The notes under the pieces: generated by a model | Database searches by the model: none | Told to the model about the DNA's origin: nothing | What the model saw: the letters and a program-made list of their open reading frames with translations, nothing else | Part shown: positions 1 to 9,965 of the stretch, one piece after another | How the letters are laid out: the number at the start of each line of letters is the position of its first letter | Numbering within the stretch: the stretch's first letter is position 1 | From: an uncultured Sulfuricurvum sp. | Lineage (GTDB): Bacteria > Campylobacterota > Campylobacteria > Campylobacterales > Sulfurimonadaceae | Reading direction: 5' to 3' | DNA length: 64,000 nucleotides | Assembly (NCBI GenBank): GCA_903844635.1 | Contig: CAIMUF010000038.1 | Span: 1 to 64,000, forward strand | Position numbers and translations under genes: made by a program

Positions 1-97
1 ATGCACGAACACTTGCTTTTGCAGTAATGTCCGAGTTATCAACGTTTGTCATAAAACGTCGGCTAGGAGTGGTTGGTTTATAGGTTTTGATTGCCAT
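1..97 (-). CDS. rplB: 50S ribosomal protein L2, N-terminal fragment
   Basis: Only the first 32 codons lie in the window; the gene runs off the left edge. The reading begins [17 protein letters not shown], the typical L2 N-terminus. L2 is a primary 23S rRNA-binding protein near the peptidyl transferase centre. It starts two bases after the rplW stop, in the standard S10-operon order (rpsJ, rplC, rplD, rplW, rplB), so it is co-transcribed and translationally close-coupled with rplW. Confidence 0.95.
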   Translation of the reverse strand, partial: MAIKTYKPTTPSRRFMTNVDNSDITAKASVRA

Positions 98-99
98 AA

Positions 100-381
100 T
101 TACACCGCCAAACTATCGATTTGTGCGCCTTCTGGAAGCTTCACATAAAACTTTTTAAAGTCATTTTGCTTACCAGTAAGACCACGGAAACGTTTAACTT
201 TTCCGCTTTGGTTTAGTGAGTTAACTCTCGAAGGAACGATTCCGAAATACTCTCTAAACACCTCTTTAAGGCCGTTCTTAGTCATACGTGTTGACGTTTG
301 AACTACGATTACGCCTTCTTCTTGAAGACCTAAAGTCTTCTCTGTATACAGGATCGATTTGATATCAGTAATATCTGCCAT
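100..381 (-). CDS. rplW: 50S ribosomal protein L23
   Basis: This 93-residue protein has the L23 hallmark stretch ([19 protein letters not shown]) and the basic loop region [20 protein letters not shown]23 sits at the exit of the peptide tunnel, where it docks signal recognition particle and trigger factor. The length is normal for the family. It starts one base after the rplD stop, consistent with coupled translation in the S10 operon. Confidence 0.96.
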   Translation of the reverse strand: MADITDIKSILYTEKTLGLQEEGVIVVQTSTRMTKNGLKEVFREYFGIVPSRVNSLNQSGKVKRFRGLTGKQNDFKKFYVKLPEGAQIDSLAV

Positions 382-382
382 C

Positions 383-994
383 TCAGCTCTCTTTAGTCAG
401 ATTTTCCCATACCGCTTTTTCGATTACTACCGAGCGATATGTCGCAGCCAAAAAGGCGTTGAGTTCATTCTCTTCAATTACATACGTAGAAGAGAGATTG
501 CGGAATGCAAGATACGTGTTCTCATCGAGAATCGTTTTAACGAACAATGCATCACGTACGTTCAACGTATTGAACAACGCCAAAGCATCTTTTGTTTTTC
601 CGCTTGGAACGTCAATCGAATCAACGATAAACAATTTTCCAGCAGTAGCACAAGCGTCTAGTGCACATTTAAGCGCTAGTTTCTTTTGCTTTTTGTTGAT
701 TTTTTGATCGTAGTTACGACCTGTGTTTGGCCCGTGAGCTACCGCACCACCAACAAAGATAGGTGAACGACGTGAACCAGCACGAGCGCCCCCTTTACCT
801 TTTTGAGCCCATGGTTTTTTACCACCACCGCGCATCTCAGAACGAGTCTTAGCTGATGCAGTGTTTGAACGGATACTTGCTTGATATGATTTAACGTACA
901 ACCAAAGGTTGTGTGGATTAATCCCGCTAAAACTCTCAGGCAATGCCAATTCAGAGGCTTTTTCAAATTTTTCATTTAAGACAATAGCACTCAT
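383..994 (-). CDS. rplD: 50S ribosomal protein L4
   Basis: This 203-residue protein has the L4/L1e core, including the conserved basic extended loop ([20 protein letters not shown]) and the [17 protein letters not shown] segment near residues 70-90 that lines the exit tunnel. In enteric bacteria L4 also autoregulates the S10 operon. No such leader is evident here, so that role is not claimed. It overlaps the end of rplC by four bases. Confidence 0.96.
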   Translation of the reverse strand: MSAIVLNEKFEKASELALPESFSGINPHNLWLYVKSYQASIRSNTASAKTRSEMRGGGKKPWAQKGKGGARAGSRRSPIFVGGAVAHGPNTGRNYDQKINKKQKKLALKCALDACATAGKLFIVDSIDVPSGKTKDALALFNTLNVRDALFVKTILDENTYLAFRNLSSTYVIEENELNAFLAATYRSVVIEKAVWENLTKES

Positions 995-1569
995 TGTTTA
1001 ACAACCTTTACTCGACCTAGCGCACCGTTTGCACCTGGGATAGCACCCACGACAACCAATACACCGTTTTGTGCGTCAAAAGACATCACTTTATTTTTTA
1101 CAGTAACTAATTCGTTACCGTATTGACCAGACATTTTACGCCCTTTTTGGACTTTACCTGGCCATTCGCGGTTACCGATAGATCCACCAGTACGGTGAAA
1201 ACGGTGACCGTGTGCGCCTGGTCCGCCGGCAAAATTCCAACGTTTCATAACGCCGGTAAAACCGCGACCTTTGGTGTTGAATGCACTCTTAACGACTTTT
1301 GCGTCCGCTAGAGGAGTCATATCTTGATCACCTGCTTCTGTGTTAGCAACTTCCAATGTAGCGAATTTATTGAATTCAGCAGAAAGGTTATATTTCTTTT
1401 GCTGACCCTCAATTGGCTTATTGTGTGCTTTTCCTTGGCTGTATGCTACAAGAGCTACGCCGTTTGCTACGTTACAAACTTTTACTTCTTTTACTTTTAA
1501 AAGAGTTACAGCTTGGCTATTAGCGCCGATTGTTCGGCTCATGCCGATTTTTTCTACAATGTATTCCAT
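991..1569 (-). CDS. rplC: 50S ribosomal protein L3
   Basis: This 192-residue L3 begins [14 protein letters not shown] and carries the family signature around [18 protein letters not shown]3 binds 23S rRNA near the start of domain VI and is needed for early 50S assembly. A GTG two codons upstream (position 1575) is in frame. However, the AGGAG ribosome-binding site overlaps that GTG and sits five bases before the ATG at 1569, so the ATG is the better start. It follows rpsJ after nine bases. Confidence 0.95.
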   Translation of the reverse strand: MEYIVEKIGMSRTIGANSQAVTLLKVKEVKVCNVANGVALVAYSQGKAHNKPIEGQQKKYNLSAEFNKFATLEVANTEAGDQDMTPLADAKVVKSAFNTKGRGFTGVMKRWNFAGGPGAHGHRFHRTGGSIGNREWPGKVQKGRKMSGQYGNELVTVKNKVMSFDAQNGVLVVVGAIPGANGALGRVKVVKQ

Positions 1570-1578
1570 ACCCACTCC

Positions 1579-1890
1579 TTACTTGTCCATAGAGCGAACT
1601 TCTACGTCCACTTCCGGAGCCAAGTCAAGCTTCATTAAAGAATCAACAGTATCAGGTGTAGCTGATACGATATCAATCAAACGTGCGTGCATACGAATCT
1701 CAAATTGCTCACGTGAACTTTTGTTAACGTGAGGTGACTTAAGAACCGTATATTTACGAATCTTTGTTGGCAAAGGTATTGGGCCACGGATTTCCGCACC
1801 TGTACGCTTTACGGCTTCAACGATAGAAGCTACTGAACGATCGAGTACACGATGATCGTATGCTCTAAGTTTCAAACGAATCTTTTCCAT
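1579..1890 (-). CDS. rpsJ: 30S ribosomal protein S10
   Basis: This 103-residue protein matches S10/Nus[21 protein letters not shown] at the start and the signature around [21 protein letters not shown]10 is a 30S head protein and, as NusE, part of transcription antitermination complexes. It is the first gene of the minus-strand ribosomal operon. The sigma70 promoter at 1948-1976 lies about 60 bases upstream, and the leader contains a short hairpin (GTCAG / CTGAC). Confidence 0.97.
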   Translation of the reverse strand: MEKIRLKLRAYDHRVLDRSVASIVEAVKRTGAEIRGPIPLPTKIRKYTVLKSPHVNKSSREQFEIRMHARLIDIVSATPDTVDSLMKLDLAPEVDVEVRSMDK

Positions 1891-1947
1891 AATTTTTCCT
1901 CTATAAAGAACTCGTCAGTCGATGCTGACTATTGTAAGGCAGTTGGA

Positions 1948-1976
1948 ATTATAGCCACATACCCCCTTGCGGTCAA
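1948..1976 (-). promoter_or_regulatory. sigma70 promoter of the S10 ribosomal operon
   Basis: On the minus strand TTGACC and TATAAT are separated by exactly 17 bases, ending 57 bases before the rpsJ start codon. This is one mismatch from the full consensus. Strong -35 boxes are uncommon in Campylobacterota, which fits a highly expressed ribosomal operon. The transcription start itself is inferred. Confidence 0.8.
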
Positions 1977-2061
1977 TGATTTTAGGAGTAAAATTGTATT
2001 TTTTACTAAATTTATTTCCTTTTAATAAGGAAGCTATAAAATTTAGGCTATTATTTTATGC

Positions 2062-3129
2062 ATGAATACACTTTTGGATGAATATTATCGACACGACTTA
2101 CACAACCCCCTCTTCATCGAGCGTAAAGCATCTCTCCATGAAGATAGTGTATGGATTATGGGAATTGCACAGTCTGGTAAAACCTCTTTAATAAAGAATT
2201 ATTTACTTTCACATAAAAAATCATCCTATCTTTATCTGGATTGCCGTGACATGCGTCTGGATATTCATGAGCTGAATGAGACACTTGAACCTTTTTGTAT
2301 TGAACATAAGATTAAAATACTAGCTCTTGATAATTACTACAGTGCTATTAAGCTGTTTGATTTAGATCAAATAATCCTCTCCAGCGAATATACCAATCAA
2401 AGTGAATTTGAGTCACTGTACCTTCATCTCCTTGATTATGAAGAGTTTCTCGCATTCGAATCAAAATACTATGATTCAACCGCCCTTAATCACTTTTTTC
2501 AACTTGGCGGATTTCCTGCTATGCACCGATTGCCCAGTGAAGAACGTTCCCTGTATCTCCAAAAAACCTTATCTCTCTCTTTATCTGAGATCGAACTGTC
2601 CATAATGATCCAAGCTTCCAAGATGCTCACACAAAAAGTTTCTGCTTTCACACTCTACGAGCGTTTGAAAATCGAACGTAAGATTTCCAAAGACAAACTT
2701 TACAGTCATCTACAGTCGCTGTTCGATAAACGCTATCTTTATGGATGTGAAAAGTTCAACCACCCAAGTGCTATCAAAAAGCTCTATTTGTGTGATATTG
2801 CTATAAAACATGCTCTCGTTTTACAAAAACATTTTGGAAAAGTATTCGAAAATTTGATTTTTTTAGAACTGGTCAAACATAACATTGAGTGTTATTACGA
2901 TGAAGGGATTGATTTTTATCTCCCAGAGAGAAATCAAATTGTATTAGCATCGGCATTTGCAAATGAGCATGCCTTGTTTAAAAAAGTAGAAGCACTGGAG
3001 GGTTTTATCATCACGTATCAAGTCAAAGAGGTTATTGTAGTGACGATGAATTTGGAAAACACCCTCTCCCATCCGATTGCAAAAATCGAGATGGTTCCCT
3101 TTTCACAATGGGCATTGGGAGAAGAGTGA
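2062..3129 (+). CDS. AAA-type ATPase (AAA_14/DUF4143-like)
   Basis: This 355-residue protein has a P-loop near residues 34-42 (GIAQSGKTS) and a Walker-B-like strand ending LALDNYY near residue 93. The second half shows winged-helix-like and nuclease-fold-like segments (FGKVFENLIFLELVKH, then GIDFYLPERNQIV). The order matches the AAA_14 plus DUF4143 architecture, whose role is poorly known. The C-terminal region has the D of an ExK-type nuclease motif, but the following acid-x-lysine is not obvious, so it may be catalytically inactive. There is no clear Shine-Dalgarno. A TATTAT box sits seven bases before the ATG, suggesting a nearly leaderless mRNA. It is a single gene, divergent from the S10 operon. 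Confidence 0.7.
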   Translation: MNTLLDEYYRHDLHNPLFIERKASLHEDSVWIMGIAQSGKTSLIKNYLLSHKKSSYLYLDCRDMRLDIHELNETLEPFCIEHKIKILALDNYYSAIKLFDLDQIILSSEYTNQSEFESLYLHLLDYEEFLAFESKYYDSTALNHFFQLGGFPAMHRLPSEERSLYLQKTLSLSLSEIELSIMIQASKMLTQKVSAFTLYERLKIERKISKDKLYSHLQSLFDKRYLYGCEKFNHPSAIKKLYLCDIAIKHALVLQKHFGKVFENLIFLELVKHNIECYYDEGIDFYLPERNQIVLASAFANEHALFKKVEALEGFIITYQVKEVIVVTMNLENTLSHPIAKIEMVPFSQWALGEE

Positions 3130-3193
3130 TAAACTGACTTTATACTTTGTAATTCTCAAAAAACAAAGTTTTTTGTAGCTTCAGGGGGTTATA

Positions 3194-3238
3194 GGGACAT
3201 TTGTCCATGCCACTAAAACGGATGTATTCGTTTTAGTG
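3194..3238. terminator. Tandem hairpins between convergent genes
   Basis: A small stem (GGACA-TT-TGTCC, 3195-3206 region) is followed by a perfect 10-bp stem, CACTAAAACG (3211-3220) and CGTTTTAGTG (3229-3238), with an 8-base loop. They lie between the ATPase stop (3129) and the stop of the convergent barrel gene (3253). They probably act as a two-way terminator, although no long T run follows. Confidence 0.55.
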
Positions 3239-3252
3239 TGCAAGATTAGTGA

Positions 3253-3933
3253 TTAAAATGCATATCCTAGGCCGATAAATGGTCCTTTAAACGTTACATC
3301 CGCATTTATATTCTCTCGATTATCGATTTTCATTGATTCATATCGGAGACCTGCTTGTGCTTGTAAGCCAGCAACAATATCCCAAATCGCTTTTAAGCGG
3401 GCATCGGTCATTGAATCACCATGGTAGCCTACGTATTTTACATCACCGACTACATGAATCGGCAAAGCAGGTATTTTGATTCCTGTACTCAAGTAGACCA
3501 TAGGGATTAGAACATTAAAATCTTGATTTACTGATCCTTCAATCTTTCCATCAAGAGCTTTAAACGTTACCCCTACATCCAAATCTACAACATTATCCAG
3601 AAGTTCATAATAAAGAGTTCCATCGAGTTGCTTAAAGGAAACATTATTTGTTCCAATGCTGCTATCTGCTCCACTAAAAGTAGTTTCAGGGGTATAATCG
3701 ATACGAAGATTAGGCAACATTGGAAGAGGATGCTCCAAATAAGCACTAAGCTGATAACTCGACTGAGTATCATCCGAAAAATGAGTACTCGTTGTGGTCC
3801 CATTACCTGTGTAACTAAAATTTCCACTTACTGTAGGGCTGTAATAATTAACCTCTGCCCCGAATCCTAAAATAGTAGCCGCCGAAGCCACTGAAACACC
3901 AACAAGTGAAACAAACAAAGCTGATTTCAACAT
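3253..3933 (-). CDS. Outer-membrane beta-barrel protein (TIGR04219-like)
   Basis: This 226-residue protein has a signal peptide (hydrophobic residues 4-18, likely cut after VASAA). It continues with amphipathic alternating strands and ends in an aromatic residue (GPFIGLGYAF), typical of an outer-membrane barrel recognised by BamA. The N-terminal mature motif (ILGFGAEVNYYSPTVSG) and overall layout resemble the TIGR04219 family of unknown function. That assignment is from memory and is moderate. AAGGAG lies six bases before the ATG. It is divergent from rnhB. Confidence 0.75.
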   Translation of the reverse strand: MLKSALFVSLVGVSVASAATILGFGAEVNYYSPTVSGNFSYTGNGTTTSTHFSDDTQSSYQLSAYLEHPLPMLPNLRIDYTPETTFSGADSSIGTNNVSFKQLDGTLYYELLDNVVDLDVGVTFKALDGKIEGSVNQDFNVLIPMVYLSTGIKIPALPIHVVGDVKYVGYHGDSMTDARLKAIWDIVAGLQAQAGLRYESMKIDNRENINADVTFKGPFIGLGYAF

Positions 3934-3998
3934 AAATACTCCTTTTTGTGTATCATAGCAAATTAGAAGATAAAATATCGCAAATTAACGGAGAAGCA

Positions 3999-4547
3999 AT
4001 GTATTTATGTGGAATCGATGAAGCAGGCAGAGGACCACTTGCAGGACCACTTACGATAGCCGGGGTAATTCTTCATCGACCTATAGATGGATTAAATGAC
4101 TCTAAAAAACTCAGTGAAAAAAAAAGAGAATCTCTATTCGACGAGATCATCGCCAACTCAACCTATCATATTGTCCGCTTTGATGCATCCGCCATCGATG
4201 AGTTTGGACTTTCTCATTGTTTATCATCAGGTCTTCGTGAGATCATGAGCGCTATCGGCGAAGCGGATTATTTATACGATGGGAATTGCTCTTTTGGAAT
4301 AGCGAATCTCAAGACATTGGTCAAAGCAGATGCAACAGTCCCTGAAGTAAGTGCAGCTTCGATACTGGCTAAAGTAACGCGAGATAGAGAGATGGTTGAA
4401 CTCGCTCCTCTTTATCCCCAGTATGGATTTGAAGGTCATAAAGGGTACGGTTCAAGTATGCACATTGAAGCAATACGGGAATACGGATATTGCGAAATTC
4501 ATCGGAAAAGCTTTAAATCAAAGTCGTTACAGCCTGCACTTTTTTAG
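3999..4547 (+). CDS. rnhB: Ribonuclease HII
   Basis: This 182-residue enzyme removes ribonucleotides and RNA primers from RNA-DNA hybrids. The signature CGIDEAGRGPLAGPL at the start holds the first catalytic Asp and Glu. A further acid lies in LYDGN and another in the KADATVPEVSAASILAKVTRD motif. An in-frame extension back to 3948 exists. The ATG at 3999 is preceded by GGAG at five bases and places IDEAGRG at the usual distance from the N-terminus, so it was chosen. Confidence 0.95.
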   Translation: MYLCGIDEAGRGPLAGPLTIAGVILHRPIDGLNDSKKLSEKKRESLFDEIIANSTYHIVRFDASAIDEFGLSHCLSSGLREIMSAIGEADYLYDGNCSFGIANLKTLVKADATVPEVSAASILAKVTRDREMVELAPLYPQYGFEGHKGYGSSMHIEAIREYGYCEIHRKSFKSKSLQPALF

Positions 4548-4637
4548 CATACTCATCCATGTATAGTATAGAAACGTCAAAGGACCTTATCCCGAAAGCT
4601 GTTAGCGGAGCAAGCTCTTCGCTTTGGTTCCGAATCT

Positions 4638-4663
4638 AAGGATGTGAGGTTTCTCACATCCTT
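4638..4663. terminator. Perfect 11-bp hairpin between rnhB and the deacetylase gene
   Basis: AAGGATGTGAG and its exact complement CTCACATCCTT flank a GTTT loop. The stem lies between the convergent stops of rnhB (4547) and the deacetylase (4683) and is likely a two-way terminator. No strong T tract follows on either strand. The preceding stretch 4590-4625 holds further short complementary words (GAGC/GCTC, AAGC/GCTT). Confidence 0.6.
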
Positions 4664-4682
4664 GGCGATTCTCATGTTAACA

Positions 4683-5579
4683 CTAGGTCCTCTTCGGCAG
4701 AGTGCCCAAAATCACTTGTAATTTTAATGCATACTCATCCATACGGATAAAACTTTGTTTAAATTCCTCTAACAATGACGAGAGTTTTTCTTCACATCCA
4801 CCAATCCCTTGATAGTGAAAATACCCATCCATTACCCCAAGCTTTAATCTCGGTTGATAGATGTCAATTTCTCGTGGGTGGAGATAGATAAAAATGGGTT
4901 TGCCCTCTTTATTATTTTTTCGTATCTGTTGTTTTATGAGCCATATCGGAAAAAATCGTAAATATCCGCCACCTGCATAACCAACTTTATTTCCGAAAAG
5001 ATTCATAACACTTTGGGGTATTTCTAAGACAAAGTTAGACGTAGGATAGTGAGGAGTAACAGGAAAGTTCGGAATACCAAAAATCGTATTTTTTGCAGGA
5101 TAAATGGAAGAGGAATACAAAAAACCTTCCTGTGCCAAAATTTCATAAAACCATGGCAGCGTTTCTCGTTTTACAGACCATGAAGGGGCACGGAAGCCAA
5201 CAACTTTTTGACCTGTAATCTGCTCCAATATAGCACTTGAAGTTCTTAAATCTGTAGAAAATTCTTCAGGAGTCATCGGATAAATAAGCTTATGAGACAT
5301 TCCGTGCGATGCAATCTCGTGTCCTGCTTCAAAAAGCTTTTTAACCACATACGGCTTATTTTTTGCCACATCACCGAGTATAAAACATGTCGACTTAACT
5401 CCATTCTCAGCACATAAATCAATTAGGCGATCAACGTTGGATTCTAAATTCGTTGATGTTGCATCATACTGTGATACCTCAAGACCACGCTCCGCAGTAG
5501 TCTCTTTAGCATTCTCCTCTTCATAATTTGCATGAAACCACTCTTCGATATCGAAAGTTATAAAATTATTAATATTCAT
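4683..5579 (-). CDS. Polysaccharide deacetylase (XrtA/PEP-CTERM-type, DUF3473-like)
   Basis: This 298-residue protein has the NodB-homology motifs in order: catalytic and metal-binding FDIEEWFH near residues 8-16, the zinc motif GHEIASHGMSH near 96-106, GFRAPSWS near 150, and a late IYLHPREID. Enzymes of this family remove N-acetyl groups from envelope polysaccharides. The FDIEEWFH form and the C-terminal region resemble the deacetylase of PEP-CTERM/exosortase loci, but no exosortase genes are present here. A TATAAT box ends seven bases before the start codon, so the mRNA may be leaderless. Confidence 0.85.
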   Translation of the reverse strand: MNINNFITFDIEEWFHANYEEENAKETTAERGLEVSQYDATSTNLESNVDRLIDLCAENGVKSTCFILGDVAKNKPYVVKKLFEAGHEIASHGMSHKLIYPMTPEEFSTDLRTSSAILEQITGQKVVGFRAPSWSVKRETLPWFYEILAQEGFLYSSSIYPAKNTIFGIPNFPVTPHYPTSNFVLEIPQSVMNLFGNKVGYAGGGYLRFFPIWLIKQQIRKNNKEGKPIFIYLHPREIDIYQPRLKLGVMDGYFHYQGIGGCEEKLSSLLEEFKQSFIRMDEYALKLQVILGTLPKRT

Positions 5580-5586
5580 AGATCAA

Positions 5587-5600
5587 ATTATAGCTATAAT
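5587..5600. promoter_or_regulatory. Palindromic divergent -10 element
   Basis: The 14-base perfect palindrome ATTATAGCTATAAT supplies TATAAT on both strands. The minus-strand copy (5587-5592) lies seven bases before the deacetylase ATG. The plus-strand copy (5595-5600) lies 25 bases before the small gene at 5626. Neither has a good -35 box, as is usual in Campylobacterota. The two promoters should compete for RNA polymerase. Confidence 0.6.
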
Positions 5601-5625
5601 CACTCAAAAATACAGGAAAATCCCG

Positions 5626-5853
5626 ATGGTTTCACTAACTCACCTCGAAGCAGCCCTCGCAGCAGTAGATACAGAAGTCAAAGCACTGTTGTACAATCAA
5701 TCACTCTCGTTAACTGATAAAGATGAAAAAATGTTGCCGTTATTAAGAGAAAGCAAGGTACTTAAACAAGCGTATGAAGATTTGTGTTATTTGCGGGACA
5801 ATCCGCCTAGCAGTCCATCAGGGTGCAAGGCGGGGAATTATAGAGAAGATTAA
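5626..5853 (+). CDS. Small conserved-looking protein of unknown function
   Basis: A 75-residue, mostly helical, charged protein (LTHLEAALAAVDTEVKALLY at the start, then KDEKMLPLLRESKVLKQAYE). No known domain was recognised. It has its own TATAAT box, a GGAAAA stretch upstream of the ATG and codon use like its neighbours, so I take it as real. Its last four bases overlap the stop region of the convergent HDOD gene. The C-terminal tail (SPSGCKAGNYRED) has one Cys. Confidence 0.6.
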   Translation: MVSLTHLEAALAAVDTEVKALLYNQSLSLTDKDEKMLPLLRESKVLKQAYEDLCYLRDNPPSSPSGCKAGNYRED

Positions 5854-6662
5854 GCGGCAGAGAGAATTTTTTCTACCGTCTCATCAAAAAGGTTTTGATT
5901 CATTCCGTACTCTTCGATCAGCTCACGAGCATTTTTCAATGTTGCAGCTGTCATTGTTCCCTCGAGGCTAATGGCTTCTTTCGCTACTTTTAAAAACTTT
6001 GCCATCTCTTGTGTCTCGGGATCAGAAGCATCTTCAGGCTCATTAGCATAGCGGATTAGATGTACTAAATCGGGATTGAAATTCCATCGATAAAAGAGAG
6101 TTGCTGTCACATCTTCGGATTTACTTCCGCATGCACCAATCTCAGCTTTTTTGGTACTATCGCCTTTTGCTAATGAATCGCTAAGCAATGCACCTTGACT
6201 TGATTCAATCAAATAGCGACTGATGACGATTTTTCCCAATTCAAGTAAAAACGAGGCAAGAGACAAATGTCCAAGCAAGGATCGGTCTACTTTGGTAACC
6301 CATCGGCTGATCAAAGCATTTTGCATCTGTGCACGTGCCAAATAATTGTTTTGTGTCATCCCATACGGAGAGAGGTCAATTTCCATACACGTATTTGCAG
6401 CTGAAGCAATCGTAAATGTACGAACGGTATCTTTTCCCAACAAAGAAATTGCCTGAGCAACATCCGTAACCGTGCGGCTAAGTCCGTACAGGGGAGAGTT
6501 GGCTGTTTTGAGGATATAAGCAGTAATAATCGGATCTTCTTTAACTGCATTTGCCATCTCTACAACACCGCTGTTGGGATTATTGTATACCGCTTCTACT
6601 TTTTGAACGGTTTCTGGGAGCATCGGAACATGCTCGATTTGTTCCATTAATTCGGGTCTCAT
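5850..6662 (-). CDS. HDOD domain protein
   Basis: This 270-residue protein has an HDOD domain over its first roughly 200 residues. Diagnostic text includes LPETVQKVEAVYNNP, VKEDPIITAYILKTANSP and AISLLGKDTVRTFTI. HDOD proteins are HD-fold relatives lacking the HD metal pair. They are linked to signal transduction, c-di-GMP networks and stress responses, with no single known reaction. A TTG extension to 6674 is possible, but GGAG lies six bases before the ATG at 6662. It converges on the small gene at 5626. Confidence 0.88.
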   Translation of the reverse strand: MRPELMEQIEHVPMLPETVQKVEAVYNNPNSGVVEMANAVKEDPIITAYILKTANSPLYGLSRTVTDVAQAISLLGKDTVRTFTIASAANTCMEIDLSPYGMTQNNYLARAQMQNALISRWVTKVDRSLLGHLSLASFLLELGKIVISRYLIESSQGALLSDSLAKGDSTKKAEIGACGSKSEDVTATLFYRWNFNPDLVHLIRYANEPEDASDPETQEMAKFLKVAKEAISLEGTMTAATLKNARELIEEYGMNQNLFDETVEKILSAA

Positions 6663-6783
6663 TGATTTCTCCAAAATATTTAAACTATCTGAAAAGATTA
6701 TAGAACATTGTAGATTAAATTTATTCTTTATTTTTACGATTTGAAAAGATTGTGATAGAAGTGTGTGAAAAGTGAGAAAAAAG

Positions 6784-6888
6784 ACTCCCCATCAGATACC
6801 TGCGGCACAAAGCGCGACTAGGTGTGCTGCTACATTCCTGTCCTGACACGATGCCTAAGCGCACCCTTGCACAGGTCTAATGAAGAGA
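6784..6888 (-). ncRNA. ffs: Signal recognition particle RNA (4.5S, small bacterial type)
   Basis: The minus strand contains the SRP apical signature GTCAGGACAGGAATGTAGCA, close to the E. coli form GTCAGGTCCGGAAGGAAGCA that binds Ffh. The ends pair in a long stem: CTCTTCATTAGACCTG near the 5' end with CAGGTATCTGATGGGGAG at the 3' end. A T run follows on the minus strand. A TTGCTT-17-TATAAT promoter ends about six bases before the inferred 5' end. The exact ends are approximate. Confidence 0.9.
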
Positions 6889-6894
6889 AATCGC

Positions 6895-6923
6895 ATTATA
6901 GCTAATACTTAGATTGAAAGCAA
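6895..6923 (-). promoter_or_regulatory. sigma70 promoter of the SRP RNA gene
   Basis: On the minus strand TTGCTT and TATAAT are 17 bases apart, and the -10 box ends six to seven bases before the inferred SRP RNA 5' end. It is divergent from, and only about 12 bases away from, the putative sigma54 promoter of fliD. Confidence 0.75.
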
Positions 6924-6934
6924 GAAAAGTACAG

Positions 6935-6950
6935 CGGAACTATTTTTGCT
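6935..6950 (+). promoter_or_regulatory. Putative sigma54 (RpoN) promoter of fliD
   Basis: CGGAACTATTTTTGCT has GG and GC separated by exactly ten bases, with a TTGCT -12 element. It differs from the TGGCAC -24 element at two positions. RpoN controls middle flagellar genes in Campylobacterota. The sequence is AT-rich, so a chance match is possible. Confidence 0.5.
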
Positions 6951-6959
6951 TTATAGAAT

Positions 6960-6986
6960 TAAAACTTTAGGCTATTTGGTCGATAT
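6960..6986 (+). promoter_or_regulatory. Putative sigma28 (FliA) promoter of fliD
   Basis: TAAAACTTT and GTCGATAT with about ten to eleven bases between them resemble the FliA consensus TAAAGTTT-N11-GCCGATAA. It lies about 35 bases before the fliD start codon and follows the putative sigma54 site, so fliD may be read by both flagellar sigma factors. Confidence 0.5.
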
Positions 6987-7021
6987 TAGTTCTATTCAAT
7001 GATTAAGTAAAAGGATTAACC

Positions 7022-8692
7022 ATGTCAATTAGCTCACTTGGGGCAGGGTCTGGAGTACTAACATCTACTGTTATTGACCAGCTAAAAGCAGGAGATACGG
7101 CAGCCATAATTACTCCAATTGATAATAAAATAACTTTGCAAAAACAAAAAACTAGTGCATTAAGTCTCTTAGATAGCTTACTATCGACATTTAAAAGTAG
7201 TGCTAGTGCTATAGGAGAAAGTGGACTTTATCAGAAGCGAAGTGTTACTGGAAATACCGCTTCCGTAAATGTTACCGCAGATGCAGGGGTTAATGTACAA
7301 TCATTTTCTATCTCAGATACGCAGATGGCCCTAAAAAACGTCATTGAATCAGGAAGTTTTACTACAGCAACAAATTCTATTGCAACTGGGTCAGGGACAA
7401 TGACACTTAAAGTGGGTGGATTGTCATATGATGTAAGCTACACATCAGCAATGACATTAGACTCTTTAAAAGATTCTATAAACAGTGCTGCAGGAAGCAG
7501 TATTAAGGCATCTACGTTACAAGTTGGAACAAACGACTATCGTCTTATTTTGACCTCAATAGGAACAGGGGTAGATCAAAATATCACTCTATTAGATTCT
7601 ACTGATGGGTCTTTAAATAATACTCTTACATCATATAAAAAGATTCAATCTCAAGCTTTTACTTCTTCAACAGATCTTGTGGCCTCAGATATTGGTAGTT
7701 TAACACTTAAAATGGATTCTACTTCGTATAATATTAATTATACTACCACTACTACATTACAAGATCTTACTGATGCAATTAATACTAAAGTAGGCAGTAA
7801 CATAGCTAGTATCGACAGTAGCAATCGCTTAATTTTAAAATCTAATATTGCTGGTTTTACAAGTGACCTCACATTAACAGATACCAATGGAAATTTGGAT
7901 ACAAAACTGTCTGCCTATACCACGTTAAATCCTATCGAAAATATTCAGTCAGCTAAAGATGCATCATTTAAATACAATGGTATTACCCTGACAAGAAGTT
8001 CAAATACCATTGATGATATCGTTGTAGGGATGAAAATAAACCTGCTCCAAAATAGTGGGAGTGCCGATATTACTATTGCTCAAGATTCTCAAGCTATTAG
8101 TGACGAGGTAAGTGTTTTCGTCCAAAACTACAATTCATTGACATCACAGTTAACTAGCATGACTACTACAGATATTGCAGGAGGAACGATTGGTATTTTC
8201 AACGGAGACAACTCTATTAATGCAATTTCACGTGAAATTAATCAAATTGTCACTTCTCTCAGTAGTAGTGGTTATTCGTTACCTCAGTTTGGAATTGATC
8301 TAAGCCAAACAGGAACAATGAGTTTTAACTCTACTGCATTCCTTGATAAATTTAATAAAAATCCAGCTGCTTCTGAAGCTTTTTTTAGTGGTAGTACTAC
8401 AACTGACAGCAATGGGTATAGTGTAACAATAGGTGGTATGTTTACATCAATGAACACACTTCTCGGTCGATATACTGACTCGAAGGGGATTATAGAAACA
8501 TTAACTACTGGATCGGCCAATGATCTTAAAGCACTAACTGCAAATAAAACAAAAGCACAATCATTATTAGATTCAAGGTACACAGCTATGACTGCACGAT
8601 TCGTTCAATACGATGCGATTATGACCAAACTGACTAACCAATTTGCTTCACTTAAACAACAAATTACTGCTGCCAGCACATCTAGTGGTTGA
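7022..8692 (+). CDS. fliD: Flagellar filament cap protein FliD (HAP2)
   Basis: This 556-residue protein begins MSISSLGAGSGVLTSTVIDQ, the FliD N-terminus. It ends with the coiled-coil C-terminal domain (FVQYDAIMTKLTNQFASL). FliD forms the cap at the filament tip under which secreted flagellin folds. Residues roughly 100-330 are Ser/Thr-rich with two repeats of a flagellin-hook-like unit (GTMTLKVGGLSYDVSYTS and GSLTLKMDSTSYNINYTT). AAAGGA lies before the ATG. It heads a flagellar/glycosylation island. Confidence 0.95.
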   Translation: MSISSLGAGSGVLTSTVIDQLKAGDTAAIITPIDNKITLQKQKTSALSLLDSLLSTFKSSASAIGESGLYQKRSVTGNTASVNVTADAGVNVQSFSISDTQMALKNVIESGSFTTATNSIATGSGTMTLKVGGLSYDVSYTSAMTLDSLKDSINSAAGSSIKASTLQVGTNDYRLILTSIGTGVDQNITLLDSTDGSLNNTLTSYKKIQSQAFTSSTDLVASDIGSLTLKMDSTSYNINYTTTTTLQDLTDAINTKVGSNIASIDSSNRLILKSNIAGFTSDLTLTDTNGNLDTKLSAYTTLNPIENIQSAKDASFKYNGITLTRSSNTIDDIVVGMKINLLQNSGSADITIAQDSQAISDEVSVFVQNYNSLTSQLTSMTTTDIAGGTIGIFNGDNSINAISREINQIVTSLSSSGYSLPQFGIDLSQTGTMSFNSTAFLDKFNKNPAASEAFFSGSTTTDSNGYSVTIGGMFTSMNTLLGRYTDSKGIIETLTTGSANDLKALTANKTKAQSLLDSRYTAMTARFVQYDAIMTKLTNQFASLKQQITAASTSSG

Positions 8693-9963
<1,271 letters not shown>

Positions 9964-9965
9964 TC

